DNA of 64,000 nt, taken from positions 64,224,534 to 64,288,533 of the forward strand of contig OX411543.1 in the NCBI GenBank assembly GCA_948146395.1, given 5' to 3'. Of this stretch, positions 1 to 11,835 are shown one piece after another. The translations under genes and the position numbers were made by a program. Origin of the DNA: Fragum whitleyi. Taxonomy: Eukaryota > Mollusca > Bivalvia > Cardiida > Cardiidae. The notes beneath the pieces were generated by a model. It did not search any database. It worked only from the letters and a program-made list of their open reading frames with translations, and had not been told where the DNA came from. Within the stretch, counting starts at the first letter, position 1, and the number at the start of each line of letters is the position of its first letter.

Positions 1-151
1 TTGCTAAGCTCCGTTTAGCTTTATGATACAAATTTGTATAAATGTTAACGATGATTGCCGATAAACTTTGAACAGAATCTAATTAATATTAAAAAGTGAA
101 TTCGCGTAACGGCTAAGATACGCCCTGTCAGTTCAATAATAACGCAGAATA
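1..151 (+). mobile_element. Family A MITE, right part (copy 1)
   Basis: Right-hand third of the family A element, cut by the window edge. It matches the right end of the full copy at 3571-3961 (GTTAACGATGATT, CGCCCTG, CAGTTCA, ACGCAGAATA). It is more diverged than copies 2-4. Confidence 0.75.
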
Positions 152-152
152 A

Positions 153-375
153 TTTAAGGATATTAACAAATTTATGTTGTCCATTCAGCATGTAAGCCCC
201 ATGGCAATGATACATGTATGTGAAACTTGGATTCTTTGTTGAGTCCATTTCTTTTGTGCACCTGGTAGGAATCATGGGAGCCAATCTGAGGTCAGTACAA
301 TTGTCAATCGCGCCAGTAGTGTCCCACAGATATGCAGAAAATCGTAATTCTAACTGGGATGGGAAGCTGGAGATT
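153..375 (-). CDS. Possible exon of unknown gene
   Basis: On the minus strand a good acceptor (CTTCATCTTTTCAG, ending at 376) opens directly into a reading frame of about 70 codons with a non-repetitive composition (a WDTTGAIDNCTDLRLAPM stretch, then RCTKEMD and YHCHGAYM) and three to four cysteines. The frame runs into the family A element at 1-151, so the exon end is unclear or was lost to the insertion. I do not recognise the protein and see no matching neighbouring exon. It may be a fragment of a transposase or a decayed host exon. Confidence 0.25.
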
Positions 376-668
376 CTGAAAAGATGAAGTGTTAGCACTG
401 ATGTTTAAAATGCCATACTTCCATGGTAAGGCGCTCGATATCATAGGGGCCGATTTTAACCCCATACTACCCTATAGACCAATAATATAAATAGGGTGAC
501 AGGGGTTTAGATTCGATATGACAGAATTCCATTTGAGCAGGTTATTGATATTTCAATCAAATTGGCATTGGGCAGCAGAGACAGCCATTAATTGGAAAAA
601 GACGATCGCCTGACTTTCTTAATACGCATCCAGGCTTATCCACCTAAAAAGTGAAAGTGAAAAATCAG
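376..668. other. Non-coding stretch, nothing recognised
   Basis: AT-rich sequence without convincing exons. A block at 440-500 (CCCTATAGACCAATAATATA) is similar to part of the foldback at 35826-35922 and may be a remnant of the same family. Confidence 0.5.
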
Positions 669-922
669 GACCCGAGGTTATAAAACTTTTCTCATTCTCA
701 ACTCAAATTTTTCTCAATTTTCAATTTTATTCTAAAGCCGTAATTCTGTTCTTATACTCTTTTTGAAGTATTCAAATTAAAGATAATATTTAATAAGTTG
801 TTATAAATAACAACTAATTAATATTATCTTTTATTTTCATACTTTCATTTAAATTTAAAATTTAAATTTAAAATTTGAGAAAATTCGCAGTTGAACATTA
901 GAAAAGTTTTACAACCTAGAGC
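669..922. repeat. Foldback (inverted repeat) element, about 250 bp
   Basis: The left arm starts GGACCCGAGGTTATAAAACT and the right arm ends AAAAGTTTTACAACCTAGAGCC, its imperfect reverse complement. The pairing continues inward through TTGAGAAAATT and AGATAATATTTAATAAG blocks to an AT-rich centre. This looks like a non-autonomous hairpin-type DNA element. Confidence 0.65.
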
Positions 923-1793
923 CTAGGTGAGACTGTGTACAGATTGGCCAGAGTCTATGCTGTGCGCATTTTTGAAATTTTGAGGAATGTCATGCATGGG
1001 CTCATTTTACATTGCCAAATTTGTTGAAAATATCACATAAATGCAAATTTCACTGTGCTCAAATTGACAAGAATACCTCGACGAGGCCCATTTCGTTGCG
1101 CTCAAATTGGAAATATTGTGCACACAGGCATATTTTCGTCACAAGTTTAAACTGTTCTTTTTCCATCTCACTAATTCAGCTGTAGTTACGCTCTTATTGG
1201 TGCCCACTGTATAAGCGATATAAAGCGTATGCAAATAGAACGATGATATATCATAACGAAAATCGTGATATTAATGAGACAACTCATATTCTGATTTATT
1301 GGTTCTTTTTTAAAACTTAAACTTTACAACCGTTTTTTTAATTGCTGAACTCAACGCTCTTGAGATGAGCTCTTGTCACACTTGACTGCCTGCTGCATGT
1401 TCAAGTTGTGCTTCGCTTAGGTCATTTTTTACGATAAAAACCGCATGGTCATCAATTATTTCAATTTTTTTCCAAATAACAGTAAAATCATAAGAAAAAA
1501 AAAATGAATTTGAGTGCTACATTAATGGTGTACTCCGATTCAAATTCGGCATTATTTTGAGGCTTTGCGCTAATTGACGTCAAATCAATACGTATCTTTG
1601 TGGCGTCTCTTGTGGCGTCTAGCGTCAGAAAGAAAATCTTTGGCTGTAAGAAAACTCCTCAATAAAAAACAATACAACAAAACAAAACTTGATTTGCTCA
1701 TACATTTTGACACCAATTAGTGGTTTTAACTGCTAATTTCGTAGTGAGAATTAAACGAATAACAATAAATGTCTCATTTCGTGAATAGCAATA
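923..1793. other. Non-coding stretch, nothing recognised
   Basis: AT-rich, with short homopolymer runs and scattered stop codons in all frames. I see no exon, RNA gene or repeat that recurs in the window. Confidence 0.5.
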
Positions 1794-2035
1794 CAGTTAA
1801 AAACATCGTGAAATTGACACTCATTCCGATCAAAATCATTCTTAATCATTCACTCAGCGCTTCATTCATTCATCATTCAAAATACTCACTTGCAATACTT
1901 GCAAATCGATCAAAAATGCTCCGAAATCATTAGAAAACATTTCACTGATTTCGTTCAAGACGATAAACAAATCGATCACATATTTCTATGATTTTATTTC
2001 CTGATGTAGATTTTTAATTGTCTGATTGGTCCACA
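1794..2035 (+). mobile_element. Family B MITE, left part
   Basis: Starts after TA with the family B terminus (CAGTTAAAAACATCGTGAAA) and follows the consensus through the ATTCATTCAT and ACTCACTTG blocks. It lacks the central hairpin and the right end. The right end of a copy in the same orientation lies at 3083-3210, so the two may be halves of one insertion. Confidence 0.75.
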
Positions 2036-3082
2036 AAGACAACAGCAAAGAATGTATCGTCGCGTATTGAGTTCTCGACATACCCACGTTCTCGATAGTT
2101 TAATATCTCACGAGATTTCTGCGAAGTTTTGACGTCACTGGCCTGGATTTCAATATAAATGTGTCGACTACATTTATCCAATCTGAATTGGCCTATTTTG
2201 CACGAAAAATATGCAATAAATAAACTATGATACTACGTATTTTAACACTTACCCCTGTACTATACGTTTTTCACTATTTCCTTTTTACCTCTGTGCTAGA
2301 AATCCTTTTTCTATTTCATCATTCATTCAAATTTAAAACTACATGTCAATATCGGTTGAGGCACCTTTTACCAAAATGAGGTCAACCAGCTCCGCAGAAA
2401 ATTCCCGCCGAAAGTTATATTTATAGAGGCCCAAAAAGGGGAATATGTGTTATCTGCAATAATTGCTCAAGGTTTGAATTTTATTTTCAACCGACGATGA
2501 AACCAAATAGTAAATTCATGAAATGTAATTAATAATTTTATTTTTTTTTATTAAAGTGGTCAGTTAAAATACAGAAAAAACATATTTGATGAAAAAACAC
2601 CTTTCCTCAATTTTACATGAAATATTAAATTTCTTTTTATCATGGGCATGTCATTTTTTGTTATGACCTTGTTTTCATTTGGGTTTTTCCACGATACTTA
2701 TAAATGGCAAAAAAAAATTCATTCAAATGCACTTCTATATTAATTTATCAAATAATTTTTCATCTACGATGATTCCCGAAAGCGGCACAGTGGATTAAGT
2801 TTTCATCCAATCAAACACTTGCTGAAATTACGTAATGTGTATTTACTATCGAGAATATGGGTATGCGCCTTTTGTAAGTTACTTTTAACGCAAGCTTTGT
2901 AGATGTTGAATTTTAATAGCACAAACGACAGAATGTAACTTTTAATATTACAATTTGTGGCTAAATGATTAAAGTAAACAATGATATAATAAAAAGGCAC
3001 ATGCTCGCTCTCTCCGCAGAAATGTAAGGGAGATAACCAAAGCCTATCGAGAACTGAGTAATCCAGGATATATTTTATCCAA
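2036..3082. other. Non-coding stretch between two family B halves
   Basis: AT-rich sequence with no exon that I can support. A minus-strand frame at 2803-3114 has no splice context and runs into the family B element. This could be a later insertion into one family B copy, but no target duplication is evident. Confidence 0.4.
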
Positions 3083-3210
3083 GGTAGGTAATTTATATCG
3101 CTAATTTCGTTCATCTTGTTTACTCAAAACTCGCTCCACACGCTCATTCATGTTCATTCTAAAAGCATTTCAAAACATGCATCTTGTCAATTACACAATG
3201 TTGTTAACTG
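3083..3210 (+). mobile_element. Family B MITE, right part
   Basis: Contains half of the central hairpin (ATCGCTAATTTCGTTCATC), the CTCAAAACTCGCTCCACACG block, and the right terminus ending CACAATGTTGTTAACTG. Confidence 0.75.
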
Positions 3211-3570
3211 GAGCTTTATTTTCACAAGTGGCTCCTGATAAACTCTCAAACCGCTTCCTTTGCTATCCAGATGGCCCCTTTTCGTCTGTCGGACCACAAA
3301 TAAAATTCGAGGTCAACTTATCACTTCCGTCCTTTATGAATATTTAGATTGGCTGTTCGTTTTTATTGACAATGCCGTTCTGTAAATTTATTTGAAAATT
3401 CAACCAATTTGTAATAAATCAAGCCGGTATTGCTTATTTATTTCATCTTTGAAGTAAAAGTAAGACAGTTAAACGTCAATGAAATGATACATGAAGTCGA
3501 GATATAAACGTATATCATATCACCGACATACAGTCCTACCAGGGCTTTATACCGGTAAAAGTACAATTAG

Positions 3571-3961
3571 TATTATCCATGATTAATGCCCTGGCAGGGC
3601 GGAGCCTAAGTACTGGGTCGTTGCACTTAAGGTTAAGGGAAATCATCTTTTATCTAAAATAACCTTCTTCTAAAGAGAGTCGACATAAATAACTCGAGAC
3701 CTTAAATCGTAGATTGGTAACCAAATCCTCGTAACTTCAGCTTAATCAAGCTGAAGTTACGAGGCCTTGGTAACCAAACGATAAAATGTGTTCACTGTCT
3801 CAAAGCACGTGAATCCTTTAGGTTTTAAGATACAGTTATTTGCAAGCGTTAACGATGATTACCGACTAAAATTCGAAAGAACCCAAACTATTGAAAAGTA
3901 AACTCGCCAAATTACGTCACGGTTAAGCTCCGCCCTGCCAGTTCATTTATTACGCAGAATA
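3571..3961 (+). mobile_element. Family A MITE, complete (copy 2)
   Basis: About 390 bp between TA dinucleotides. The inverted ends share CTGGCAGGGCGGAGC and a looser outer part. The centre holds a near-perfect hairpin whose arms are CCTCGTAACTTCAGCTT and its reverse complement (about 3725-3765). There is no coding capacity. TA target and small size fit a Tc1/mariner-type non-autonomous element; the class is inferred. Confidence 0.85.
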
Positions 3962-4463
3962 CGTGATTTGTTTGCAAAATAAAAACATTTTGTAAAATTT
4001 ACGAGTTCGGGGGATATAATTCGGCAACTACTATGTGGTAAATATGGGAGGTAAAATGCTCCGGATAATAAAAATAATGTAAAAAAAATCACAATTTCAA
4101 GGGGAAATAATTAAACAGCTGATATAAGTAGGGTCCTGAAAATTTCAAAAACGCTTAATTACACTTTAAAATTCATTGTTTCTTATTATCAAAACAGTTG
4201 CAGCCTTAATGTAAGAAAAATAGCTTCGGATAATAAAAGAAATATCAAAATGAACAAGTCGAAGGTGAGTAAAAGTAAAAGGGTCCTATAAAATTTAAAA
4301 TTAACATTACAAGCTTCATTGTGAATAATTTTAACTTCAGTGCATATAAAAGTTGAGGAGGAAAAAATCGGGAAAAAGAAACTTTAGAAATATGACAAAA
4401 TCAGGGGAAGATAATTCCGCCACCAACCATAGTAGGGGCTTCAGACTTAGTGGTGCACAACCA

Positions 4464-4592
4464 CATTATAGGGTTAATTCACGTTTTTGAAGGCGTTAAC
4501 ATTTGCAGGGACCCGAAAAATGGTTTAACACCCGAGTGCGAAGTGTGAGGGTCTCTGCAAATGTTAACGCCCGAAAAAGCATGAATTGACGC
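4464..4592. repeat. Foldback repeat with GCGTTAACATTTGCAG arms
   Basis: The left arm (GGGTTAATTCACGTTTTTGA onward) is repeated inverted near 4551-4592 (CTCTGCAAATGTTAACGCCC, then AAAAAGCATGAATTGACGC). The loop is about 40 bp and rich in GTG/GAG. Confidence 0.65.
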
Positions 4593-5738
4593 TATTATTG
4601 CATAAAAAGATAGACAGGAGCAAAATTGTTTCATAGAAACGATATAAAACAGTTACAAACCTACTTATATACCGTCACGCATTACACCGTCCATCTTGTT
4701 TATATCGACGTTGCTTGGTTAATTTATGACGTAGCACAATTTAACGGGGGATTTAGTGCAACGTCTTCAGGTATGCTAAGACGTCGCGCACGCTAATGCT
4801 TAACATTTTGTAACGTCGATTTGCTATTTAGACGTTATTACACCACGTACTTTTCTGAAGCGCTTCTTGTTTATTGCATGTTGATTTTGCCATGCGTATT
4901 TATTTTAAATTGCCATATAAGTAATATACCGAGTAAGACAGGATTTACTTTTTCCCGCAGGAAGCAATTTTATCATCAATCGGCTTTAATTATTTTGTCA
5001 TTGATTGCTAAAAAAGGACATCGCGCAATGCAATAACGTAAGACGTTATAAACAATGCGTTTTTGAAAATTATGTCCACAAAAACGAATCTTAATATTTT
5101 TGACATTTTCAAATGTATCTATATTATTATTTTGGTCCAGATTATCGAAAACTAGAAAAAAGTATAATTTTTATTTTGAAATTCCAAGAAATGTTATCAA
5201 TTTTTGATAACGATATTGAGAAAACTTTGTAAAATTTCACGTCAAATTTTCGCTAAAATTTGACGTTTTACAACTTTTGAATTGTTAAATAAATCTCTAT
5301 TAATTGTTTCTTATTTCTCTGACAGACGTCTTAGTTCATATTCTAAGTTGATGAACCTTCACGCCCAAATATAAACATTCTCAACATTTTTCACGAACTA
5401 TTTTACGCATTTTAAAGGTCTAAAGAAAATTCACCAACACGTAATTTGTTACGTTTTACAGACGTAATTTAAGAGTTTTTGTGGCAAAGAAACTTAATTT
5501 AACGACAATTTGATTTCACTCAGTCTATGTAACGAATATTCTTTAAAAGTATGCCTTCTTGTTGTTCATTTGGTATAAAGGACATAGAAATCGGCTTACA
5601 GGTTTGGAAGAAAAAGCAGATTGAACTTGACGGGAGACGTACGATTACAAATGTTAAGCATTACCTTGCGCGACGTCTCTATGATAATGTTGGACAAGGA
5701 AAGAGTGTATAGGCCCAGACCGAGAATATTTAAGTGAA

Positions 5739-5811
5739 AAAAGCCGGGCGTTAACGGCACGTGAATTTACTTATTAATCCACGTTTTCTCTCCTTAACGC
5801 CCGGGTTTTGT
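5739..5811. repeat. Short foldback, CGGGCGTTAACG arms
   Basis: AAGCCGGGCGTTAACGGCAC and its imperfect inverse ending AACGCCCGGGTTTT flank a loop of roughly 30 bp. Confidence 0.55.
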
Positions 5812-6541
5812 CCATTAAAGTATGCCTATAACCACTCGAAAACGCACATTTTATGCAAAAATATGTATAAATGCCAAAGTTGTAGCTGAAAATGTACAAA
5901 AAAATCTTCTGGCCAAATTGTGACAAACACCTCTGAGGTGGGGTTAGAAAAAAGGATCATCCTGAAAAAAATAGAATTTTTAATATCCGATATCGGGAAG
6001 TGTTCATACACACAGGTCTGTACGAACAAAATGTTTCGTATGTCACTATTTCATGCGTACATATAGATGCGTAGATCTAGTTTTTATTATTTAAAAAAAA
6101 AGGATCAAGCACAGCCGACACTTAGCGTATTCACTGTGTGATCTGGTTTTTGGTTTTGCATACCTTTGTGAAATCAAGTAAAACTCTATTAATGTAGGAA
6201 ATTATTTATACTTGCAAGTATCAAGAATCGTGATTTTTAAACGTAAATGAGAAAGTATAAAGTTTTAATGATTAAACGGTAATTGTCAAATTGTAATCGA
6301 TTAAAAATTTTCAGAGCATTAATTAAGTATTTCATTTTTGATAAATCAGCCATAACAATTTGCGCTATTCGTATATCTTCGAACGTCTTTCATAAAATCT
6401 CAACATTGACACAGTTAGGCAGTAGTAACAATACTTTGGTCCATTCAACGAAATAAAGTCTTTACATGTTTCTGGTTTATTCGAAAACACTAAACTGAAT
6501 GATTATCATCAGCAATGCGAATTAGAGCGAAACTATTGCAG

Positions 6542-6895
6542 TGTGACGTGCACCGAGCGGATTTATATTTTTGTAAGCACGTCAACACTGGGTTATGCCC
6601 AGTCAGTTCTGTACTGAACCAAATGGTACAGAACCAAGTACAAGACGAACTTGTCTTATACTAAATTCAAGTTTTAAACTGCCTATCAATAACAACACTG
6701 GGCTAAGTATAAGACGGGATAGCCTTATACTTAGCCCAGTGTTGTTATTGATAGGCAGTTTAAAACTTGAATTTAGTATAAGACAAGTTCGTCTTGTACT
6801 TGGTTCTGTACCATTTGGTTCAGTACAGAACTGACTGGGCATAACCCAGTGTTGACGTGCTTACAAAAATATAAATCCGCTCGGTGCACGTCACA
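6542..6895. repeat. Perfect 354-bp palindrome at Gypsy-1 5' end
   Basis: Arms 6542-6713 and 6724-6895 (172 nt each) are exact reverse complements by direct reading, with a 10-nt loop (ACGGGATAGC, 6714-6723). The outer ends read TGTGACGTGC and GCACGTCACA, so the block begins TG and ends CA like an LTR, and it stops 5 nt before the primer-binding site at 6901. The right arm is therefore the expected U5 end of the 5' LTR, while the left arm is an inverted duplicate of it. A single normal LTR of this family is not seen elsewhere in the window. Confidence 0.95.
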
Positions 6896-6900
6896 AAATT

Positions 6901-6918
6901 TGGTGGCAGCGGTGGGAT
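6901..6918 (+). other. Gypsy-1 primer-binding site (tRNA-Leu type)
   Basis: TGGTGGCAGCGGTGGGAT is complementary to the 3' end of an animal tRNA-Leu(AAG), including CCA, as I know that tRNA. It lies 5 nt after the LTR-like block and 58 nt before the gag start, the expected place. Confidence 0.8.
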
Positions 6919-6976
6919 ATTTAGATAGCCGACAAACTATCTCTTACCCACTACCTGTTCAGACTTTGAACAAACC

Positions 6977-9559
6977 ATGTCGTTTCAAAGCACTGAAGGC
7001 ATGGATGGACTCAATGAAAAATTATCAGAGATGGGAGGGTCAAATGAACGGAGTTTTGCCCGTTCAGAACAAGCGCTCCTTAGGCAGATGCAAGACCTAC
7101 AGCGTGAGAACTTTGGTCTAAGGACTCGTGTGGAGGAGTTTGAGCAAAAGCAGGCTTCTTCTAGGTTCAATACGTCCACACCAGGGAATGTAGACACAAG
7201 ACAGAAGAGAACACTCCCCCATCTGCCAGAGACACCTCCTCCATCGGCGTTTCAGCCTGTACCGTCCGAAACTGCTCAAGGTAAAATACAATTAGACCTT
7301 GGGCACAGGCCTAGCCCAGTTTTGGAAACAGGTAGTGTACCAAACTATGAGTATGTCACTAGACGTAAACCACAGGGTAGGAACGTGTATAGCCCTAGTT
7401 GTGACATTGGTTTGGACACAAAGTTGACTAGAACTGGTCTGCACATGAAACCAGATAAGTACGATGGTTCTGGCTCATGGCATGACTACATAGCCCATTT
7501 TGAAGTATGTGCAACAATAAATGGGTGGTCAGAATATGACAAAGGCTTGTACCTTGCCGCATCCCTGCAAGGTCAAGCACGCAACTTAGCCGTCTCATTT
7601 GATGGCCCACTGCATGATTTCAACGGCTTGAAAGGTGTATTACAAGACCGTTTTGCACCGCCCAATCAAACTGAGCTGTATCGAACGCAACTCAAAGAAA
7701 GGCGGCAGAGAGCTTCTGAGTCTTTGTCAGAACTTGCACAAGACATCCGCAATTTAACGGGCATGGCTTACCCAAGTGCTCCGCAGGATGTCAAGGAGAC
7801 TCTTGCTAAAGAGCAGTTCATCGACTCTTTAGTTAGTTCTGACATGAGGCTTCGTATAAAACAGGCTAGACCAACCTGTTTGAACGATGCCGTTAGACAC
7901 GCTGTCGAGTTAGAGGCCTTTAATAGGGCTGAGCTGAAACTTGCAGAAAGGCAGGGTTTTACTCGTCATGTAGACAGCCGTGAAAAATCAGATGACTCTT
8001 GTAGGCGGGATATTGGCAACTTACAGAAGGCTGTTGCAGAACTTTGTGATAAGTTCAGGACATGGGAAAAGTTGCAATCGCCTGAGCCCAAACTTCCTAC
8101 TGGTAGGAAGCAACAGGGATATATGAGCAAACCCAAGGACAAACGACCTAGTCAGCAAAAACGTCGTTGTTACGAGTGTGGATCTGAAAGGCATTTAAGG
8201 CCAAAATGTCCCAAGTTGCAGGAGCTAAAGCCTAGTACTGCTCAAGGTGATAAGAAAGTTGGACAGGTATCATACCAGGGCAGTGGTTTATTCCTAAGCT
8301 GTAAAGTGAATGGTCATCAGATAGACAGTTTGGTCGATACCGGAGCTACTGTGTCGATTCTTTCGTACAAGGTATGGGACTCTATCAAACACAAGAGTTC
8401 TAAGCTTGAACCTTACTCACACGGCATCCATACTGCGAATGGTCAAAATATTGAGATTTTTGGTAAAGTACAGACACGGATCTCGGTATATGGCAAAGAA
8501 GTTGTCTTCACATTCATTGTCGCGAGTATAGACCTCGATGCTTTACTAGGGCTAGACTTTTTGACAGAGTTCAAGTGTGAAATCAAGATCGACAAGAAGC
8601 AATTGATATTGCAGGGTAAGACTTGCAAGTTAAATACGTCTGGGAAGGTAGGATGCTATAGAGTAACTACTAAAGAACGCATTGAAGTACCTGCATGCTC
8701 AGAAATGATCATACAGGGTAATGTCAAGCTTCATGGCGAACAGAATAAGTCTTTCGGTGTTGTAGAAAGTTTTGGTAGCCCACTTGACGGTTCCAGAGGG
8801 CTGATAGCGAGAGCATTGGTGCGGTTAGGAAGTAGTGTTCCCGTAAGACTGATGAATGTCGAAAATGAACCTTTGTTGATTCAACCTGGTACGCACATAG
8901 CTGACCTCAACCTAGTTGCAGATGTCAATTCAGTGAAAAATGTCCAACTTACAGAAGATAAAACGGTCCGGAAAGTACCAGAACACTTGAAGGATCTATA
9001 TGAAAGAACTGTTCATGGTATGACACAAGACCAGTGTAAACATATTGCACATCTATTGACGAAGTACAGCAACGTCTTTTCTTCAGATAGTTCTGATTTA
9101 GGGCGAACAGGTATTATTAGACATAAAATACCTACCGGATCTGCTAGACCGATCAAACAGCCGTTTAGGAGAGTTCCTGTACATATGGAGACTGATGTTG
9201 ACCGTCAGATCGATGATATGCTCCAAAAGGATGTTATACAACCCTCAAAGAGTCCGTGGTCAAGTGGAGTTGTGATGGTCGAGAAGAAGGATGGTACAAA
9301 GAGGTTTTGCGTTGACTACAGAAGGTTAAATGATGTCACGATAAAGGATGCATACCCACTCCCCAGAATTGATCAGTCTTTAGATCAGTTAGCTGGTGCA
9401 GCATGGTTTTCTTGCGTAGATCTTATGTCAGGGTATTGGCAACTTGAGGTTCAACCAGAGGATCGAGAGAAGACGGCATTCAGCACCAAACGTGGCTTGT
9501 TCGAGTTCAAGGTCATGCCGTTTGGCTCTGTAATGCACCTGCAACCTTTGAAAGGTTGA
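6977..9559 (+). CDS. Gypsy-1 Gag-protease-RT, 5' part of a broken gag-pol
   Basis: Starts at the first ATG after the primer site. The N-terminal 380 residues are Gag-like, with a coiled-coil-like start (residues 10-55). A CCHC zinc knuckle occupies residues 398-411 (C398, C401, H406, C411). The aspartic protease follows, with its D-T-G at residues 454-456 inside [10 protein letters not shown]. Reverse transcriptase starts near residue 725, and the first catalytic Asp (D815 in [10 protein letters not shown]) is present. The frame fails right after the MPFG motif: one base is missing next to position 9526, so the last 11 or so residues are out of frame and translation stops at 9559. The true pol frame continues in the next ORF. 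The gene was a single fused gag-pol frame; no programmed shift is expected at this point in RT. Confidence 0.9.
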   Translation: MSFQSTEGMDGLNEKLSEMGGSNERSFARSEQALLRQMQDLQRENFGLRTRVEEFEQKQASSRFNTSTPGNVDTRQKRTLPHLPETPPPSAFQPVPSETAQGKIQLDLGHRPSPVLETGSVPNYEYVTRRKPQGRNVYSPSCDIGLDTKLTRTGLHMKPDKYDGSGSWHDYIAHFEVCATINGWSEYDKGLYLAASLQGQARNLAVSFDGPLHDFNGLKGVLQDRFAPPNQTELYRTQLKERRQRASESLSELAQDIRNLTGMAYPSAPQDVKETLAKEQFIDSLVSSDMRLRIKQARPTCLNDAVRHAVELEAFNRAELKLAERQGFTRHVDSREKSDDSCRRDIGNLQKAVAELCDKFRTWEKLQSPEPKLPTGRKQQGYMSKPKDKRPSQQKRRCYECGSERHLRPKCPKLQELKPSTAQGDKKVGQVSYQGSGLFLSCKVNGHQIDSLVDTGATVSILSYKVWDSIKHKSSKLEPYSHGIHTANGQNIEIFGKVQTRISVYGKEVVFTFIVASIDLDALLGLDFLTEFKCEIKIDKKQLILQGKTCKLNTSGKVGCYRVTTKERIEVPACSEMIIQGNVKLHGEQNKSFGVVESFGSPLDGSRGLIARALVRLGSSVPVRLMNVENEPLLIQPGTHIADLNLVADVNSVKNVQLTEDKTVRKVPEHLKDLYERTVHGMTQDQCKHIAHLLTKYSNVFSSDSSDLGRTGIIRHKIPTGSARPIKQPFRRVPVHMETDVDRQIDDMLQKDVIQPSKSPWSSGVVMVEKKDGTKRFCVDYRRLNDVTIKDAYPLPRIDQSLDQLAGAAWFSCVDLMSGYWQLEVQPEDREKTAFSTKRGLFEFKVMPFGSVMHLQPLKG

Positions 9560-11835
9560 TGGAAGTAGTTTTAGCTGGTCTTCATTGGGATATTTGCCTC
9601 ATCTACTTAGATGATGTCATTGTGGTTGGACGATCCTTTGAGAATATGATGGAAAACCTAGAACGTGTTTTTGACAGGCTTGTCAATGCTGGTTTGAAAC
9701 TCAAACCGAGTAAGTGCAAATTGTTTGCACGTGAAGTTGAGTTCCTTGGGCATATTGTTTCCGAGAATGGTATCCATACAGACCCGAACAAAGTACAGGC
9801 TGTTAAAGACTGGTCTGTGCCTGCGTCTGTCACTGAGGTAAAATCATTTCTCGGATTCTGTAGCTACTACAGAAGGTTTATTGAGGGTTTTGCCAGAATT
9901 GCGAAGCCTTTGCACAAATTGACAGAGAAAGACATCGCATTTGTTTGGGACAACGAATGTCAAAAAGCATTTGAAGAGTTAAAATGCAGGTTGACAAATG
10001 CCCCAATCCTTGCTATGCCAGATATTTCAAAACCTTTTGTGCTGGATACCGATGCAAGTGATTTTGCAATAGGTGGGGTATTATCCCAAGTTATTGATGG
10101 GGTAGAGCGGCCGATTGCGTACGCAAGTCGAAGTTTGACTAAACAAGAACGTCGGTATTGTGTTACAAGAAAAGAGTTGTTAGCACTCGTCCATTTTGTC
10201 AAACATTTCCGACATTATCTTTATGGTAAAGAATTTTCTGCCCGAACAGATCATGGTTCACTACGTTGGTTGCTGAATTTTAAAAATCCTGAGGGTCAAA
10301 TTGCCAGATGGATTGAAGTTTTATCAGCATATCAGATGAAGATTGAACATCGGCCTGGTAGAACTCATGGGAACGCTGATGGTCTCAGTCGAAAACCGTG
10401 TAAACAGTGTGGAAAGGTCAGTAACGACAATAACGGTCGTGTTTGCATGGTAGACCAAGCAATTCATAAGCTGGCGCTGGGCAAAGCTAATGTTTCTCCA
10501 ATGAGATTAGAAAATGTCCAAGAGTGTGACCCAGACACCTCAAAAGTCAAGCGTTGGGTTGAATTAAATAAAAAGCCAACTAGTTCGGAAATTGGCCAAG
10601 AGAGTCATTTTGTTAAATCTCTGTGGAATCAATGGTCAAGACTCGAGATTCATGACGATTTGCTTTGTCGTAAATGGGAAACTCTCGAAACCGGTTTGGT
10701 ACAGTGGCAAGCAATCATACCATTGTCATACCGACGTGTTGTTCTCGAGCAACAACATGACGCAAAACCGTCAGGCCATCTTGGAGTGTACAAAACGCTT
10801 CACAGAATAAGACAGAGATACTATTGGCCTGGGTTGCAGAATGATGTTCGCATCTATGTGTCTGGGTGTGAGGTTTGTCTGAAAATAAAAGAGCCTAAAC
10901 GGACACGAAAATCTCCAATGCATATCACCAGGAGCGGATATCCCATGGAGAGAATAGCAGTAGATATCCTTGGTGAATTACCGATTACTGAAAGGGGAAA
11001 CAAATATATTCTGGTAATTTCAGACTATTTCACTAAATGGACTGAAAGTTTTCCCATGCGGGACATGGAAGCTCGCACAGTGGCTGAGATAATGTTCAAT
11101 GAAGTTATCTCACGTTTTGGGGTCCCGAACAAGATTCACTCAGACCAAGGTCGTCAATTTGTAAGCAATCTATTCAAAGAGATGTGTAGTTTGTTACAAA
11201 TTGAAAAGACACAGACAACACCGTATCATCCAGAATCGGATGGAATGGTGGAAAGGTTTAACCAGACTCTGTGCAGTATGCTTAGAGCATATGTTGATGA
11301 AGATCACAGAGATTGGGATAAACATTTGCCTCACGTTATGATGGCATATCGCTCTGCGCAACATGAGACTACAGGTTTAAGTCCAAACATGTTGATGATG
11401 GGCCGCGAAACGTCTACACCTCTTGACTTAATGTTCGAAATGCCTCCTTTGATTAAACCTATCCCACGACATCAATGGGTATGGGAGTTAAGGGAAAACA
11501 TTGAGACTGCCCATTCTTTTGTCAGAGCTCATACGGGTCAATCAATGTTAAGACAGAAGAAGTATCATGATCGAAATCTGTATTTTGATAACATTGAGCA
11601 AGGCGATTTTGTCTACGTGTATTTTCCTACAAGAAAATCTGGTTGCTCTTCCAAATTTACTTACTACTGGCGTGGTCCATATAAGATTGAAGAGAAGGTC
11701 TCTGATGTTCTTTTTAAAATAAAATGTGGTAGATCAAATTCAATTCAAGTCATACATATCGATAGACTAAAAAAGGTTAAAACGCAGGTTTTGCCTGGTG
11801 AAGAAATCGATGAGCCGTCACAGCAGCTATTGTAA
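9556..11835 (+). CDS. Gypsy-1 RT (C-terminal), RNase H and integrase
   Basis: Continuation of gag-pol after the single-base loss. It opens inside the RT palm, with YLDD at residues 17-20. RNase H follows (D164-T-D166-A-S, and an [15 protein letters not shown] end). Integrase has an HHCC-type region (about 400-445) and the catalytic triad D470, D530, E566 with the usual 35-residue D-to-E spacing, then a GPY/F-like module (WRGPYKI, near 705). No chromodomain is seen. The first codons annotated here are arbitrary, because the frame was originally entered from upstream. It is otherwise free of stops, so the break is recent or a base-calling error. Confidence 0.9.
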   Translation: MMEVVLAGLHWDICLIYLDDVIVVGRSFENMMENLERVFDRLVNAGLKLKPSKCKLFAREVEFLGHIVSENGIHTDPNKVQAVKDWSVPASVTEVKSFLGFCSYYRRFIEGFARIAKPLHKLTEKDIAFVWDNECQKAFEELKCRLTNAPILAMPDISKPFVLDTDASDFAIGGVLSQVIDGVERPIAYASRSLTKQERRYCVTRKELLALVHFVKHFRHYLYGKEFSARTDHGSLRWLLNFKNPEGQIARWIEVLSAYQMKIEHRPGRTHGNADGLSRKPCKQCGKVSNDNNGRVCMVDQAIHKLALGKANVSPMRLENVQECDPDTSKVKRWVELNKKPTSSEIGQESHFVKSLWNQWSRLEIHDDLLCRKWETLETGLVQWQAIIPLSYRRVVLEQQHDAKPSGHLGVYKTLHRIRQRYYWPGLQNDVRIYVSGCEVCLKIKEPKRTRKSPMHITRSGYPMERIAVDILGELPITERGNKYILVISDYFTKWTESFPMRDMEARTVAEIMFNEVISRFGVPNKIHSDQGRQFVSNLFKEMCSLLQIEKTQTTPYHPESDGMVERFNQTLCSMLRAYVDEDHRDWDKHLPHVMMAYRSAQHETTGLSPNMLMMGRETSTPLDLMFEMPPLIKPIPRHQWVWELRENIETAHSFVRAHTGQSMLRQKKYHDRNLYFDNIEQGDFVYVYFPTRKSGCSSKFTYYWRGPYKIEEKVSDVLFKIKCGRSNSIQVIHIDRLKKVKTQVLPGEEIDEPSQQLL

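Larger units (their letters stand above)
3962..6541. other. Non-coding stretch with two small foldbacks
   Basis: AT-rich with no supportable exon. It includes an inverted repeat at 4464-4592 (arms built on GCGTTAACATTTGCAGGGA) and another at 5739-5811 (arms around GGGCGTTAACG). Both share the GTTAACGCCCG word and may be related. Confidence 0.5.

Noticed and set aside
6595..6842. Overlapping 79-codon frames on both strands
   Set aside because: They are the two readings of the 354-bp palindrome, so they encode nearly the same peptide on both strands; not a gene.
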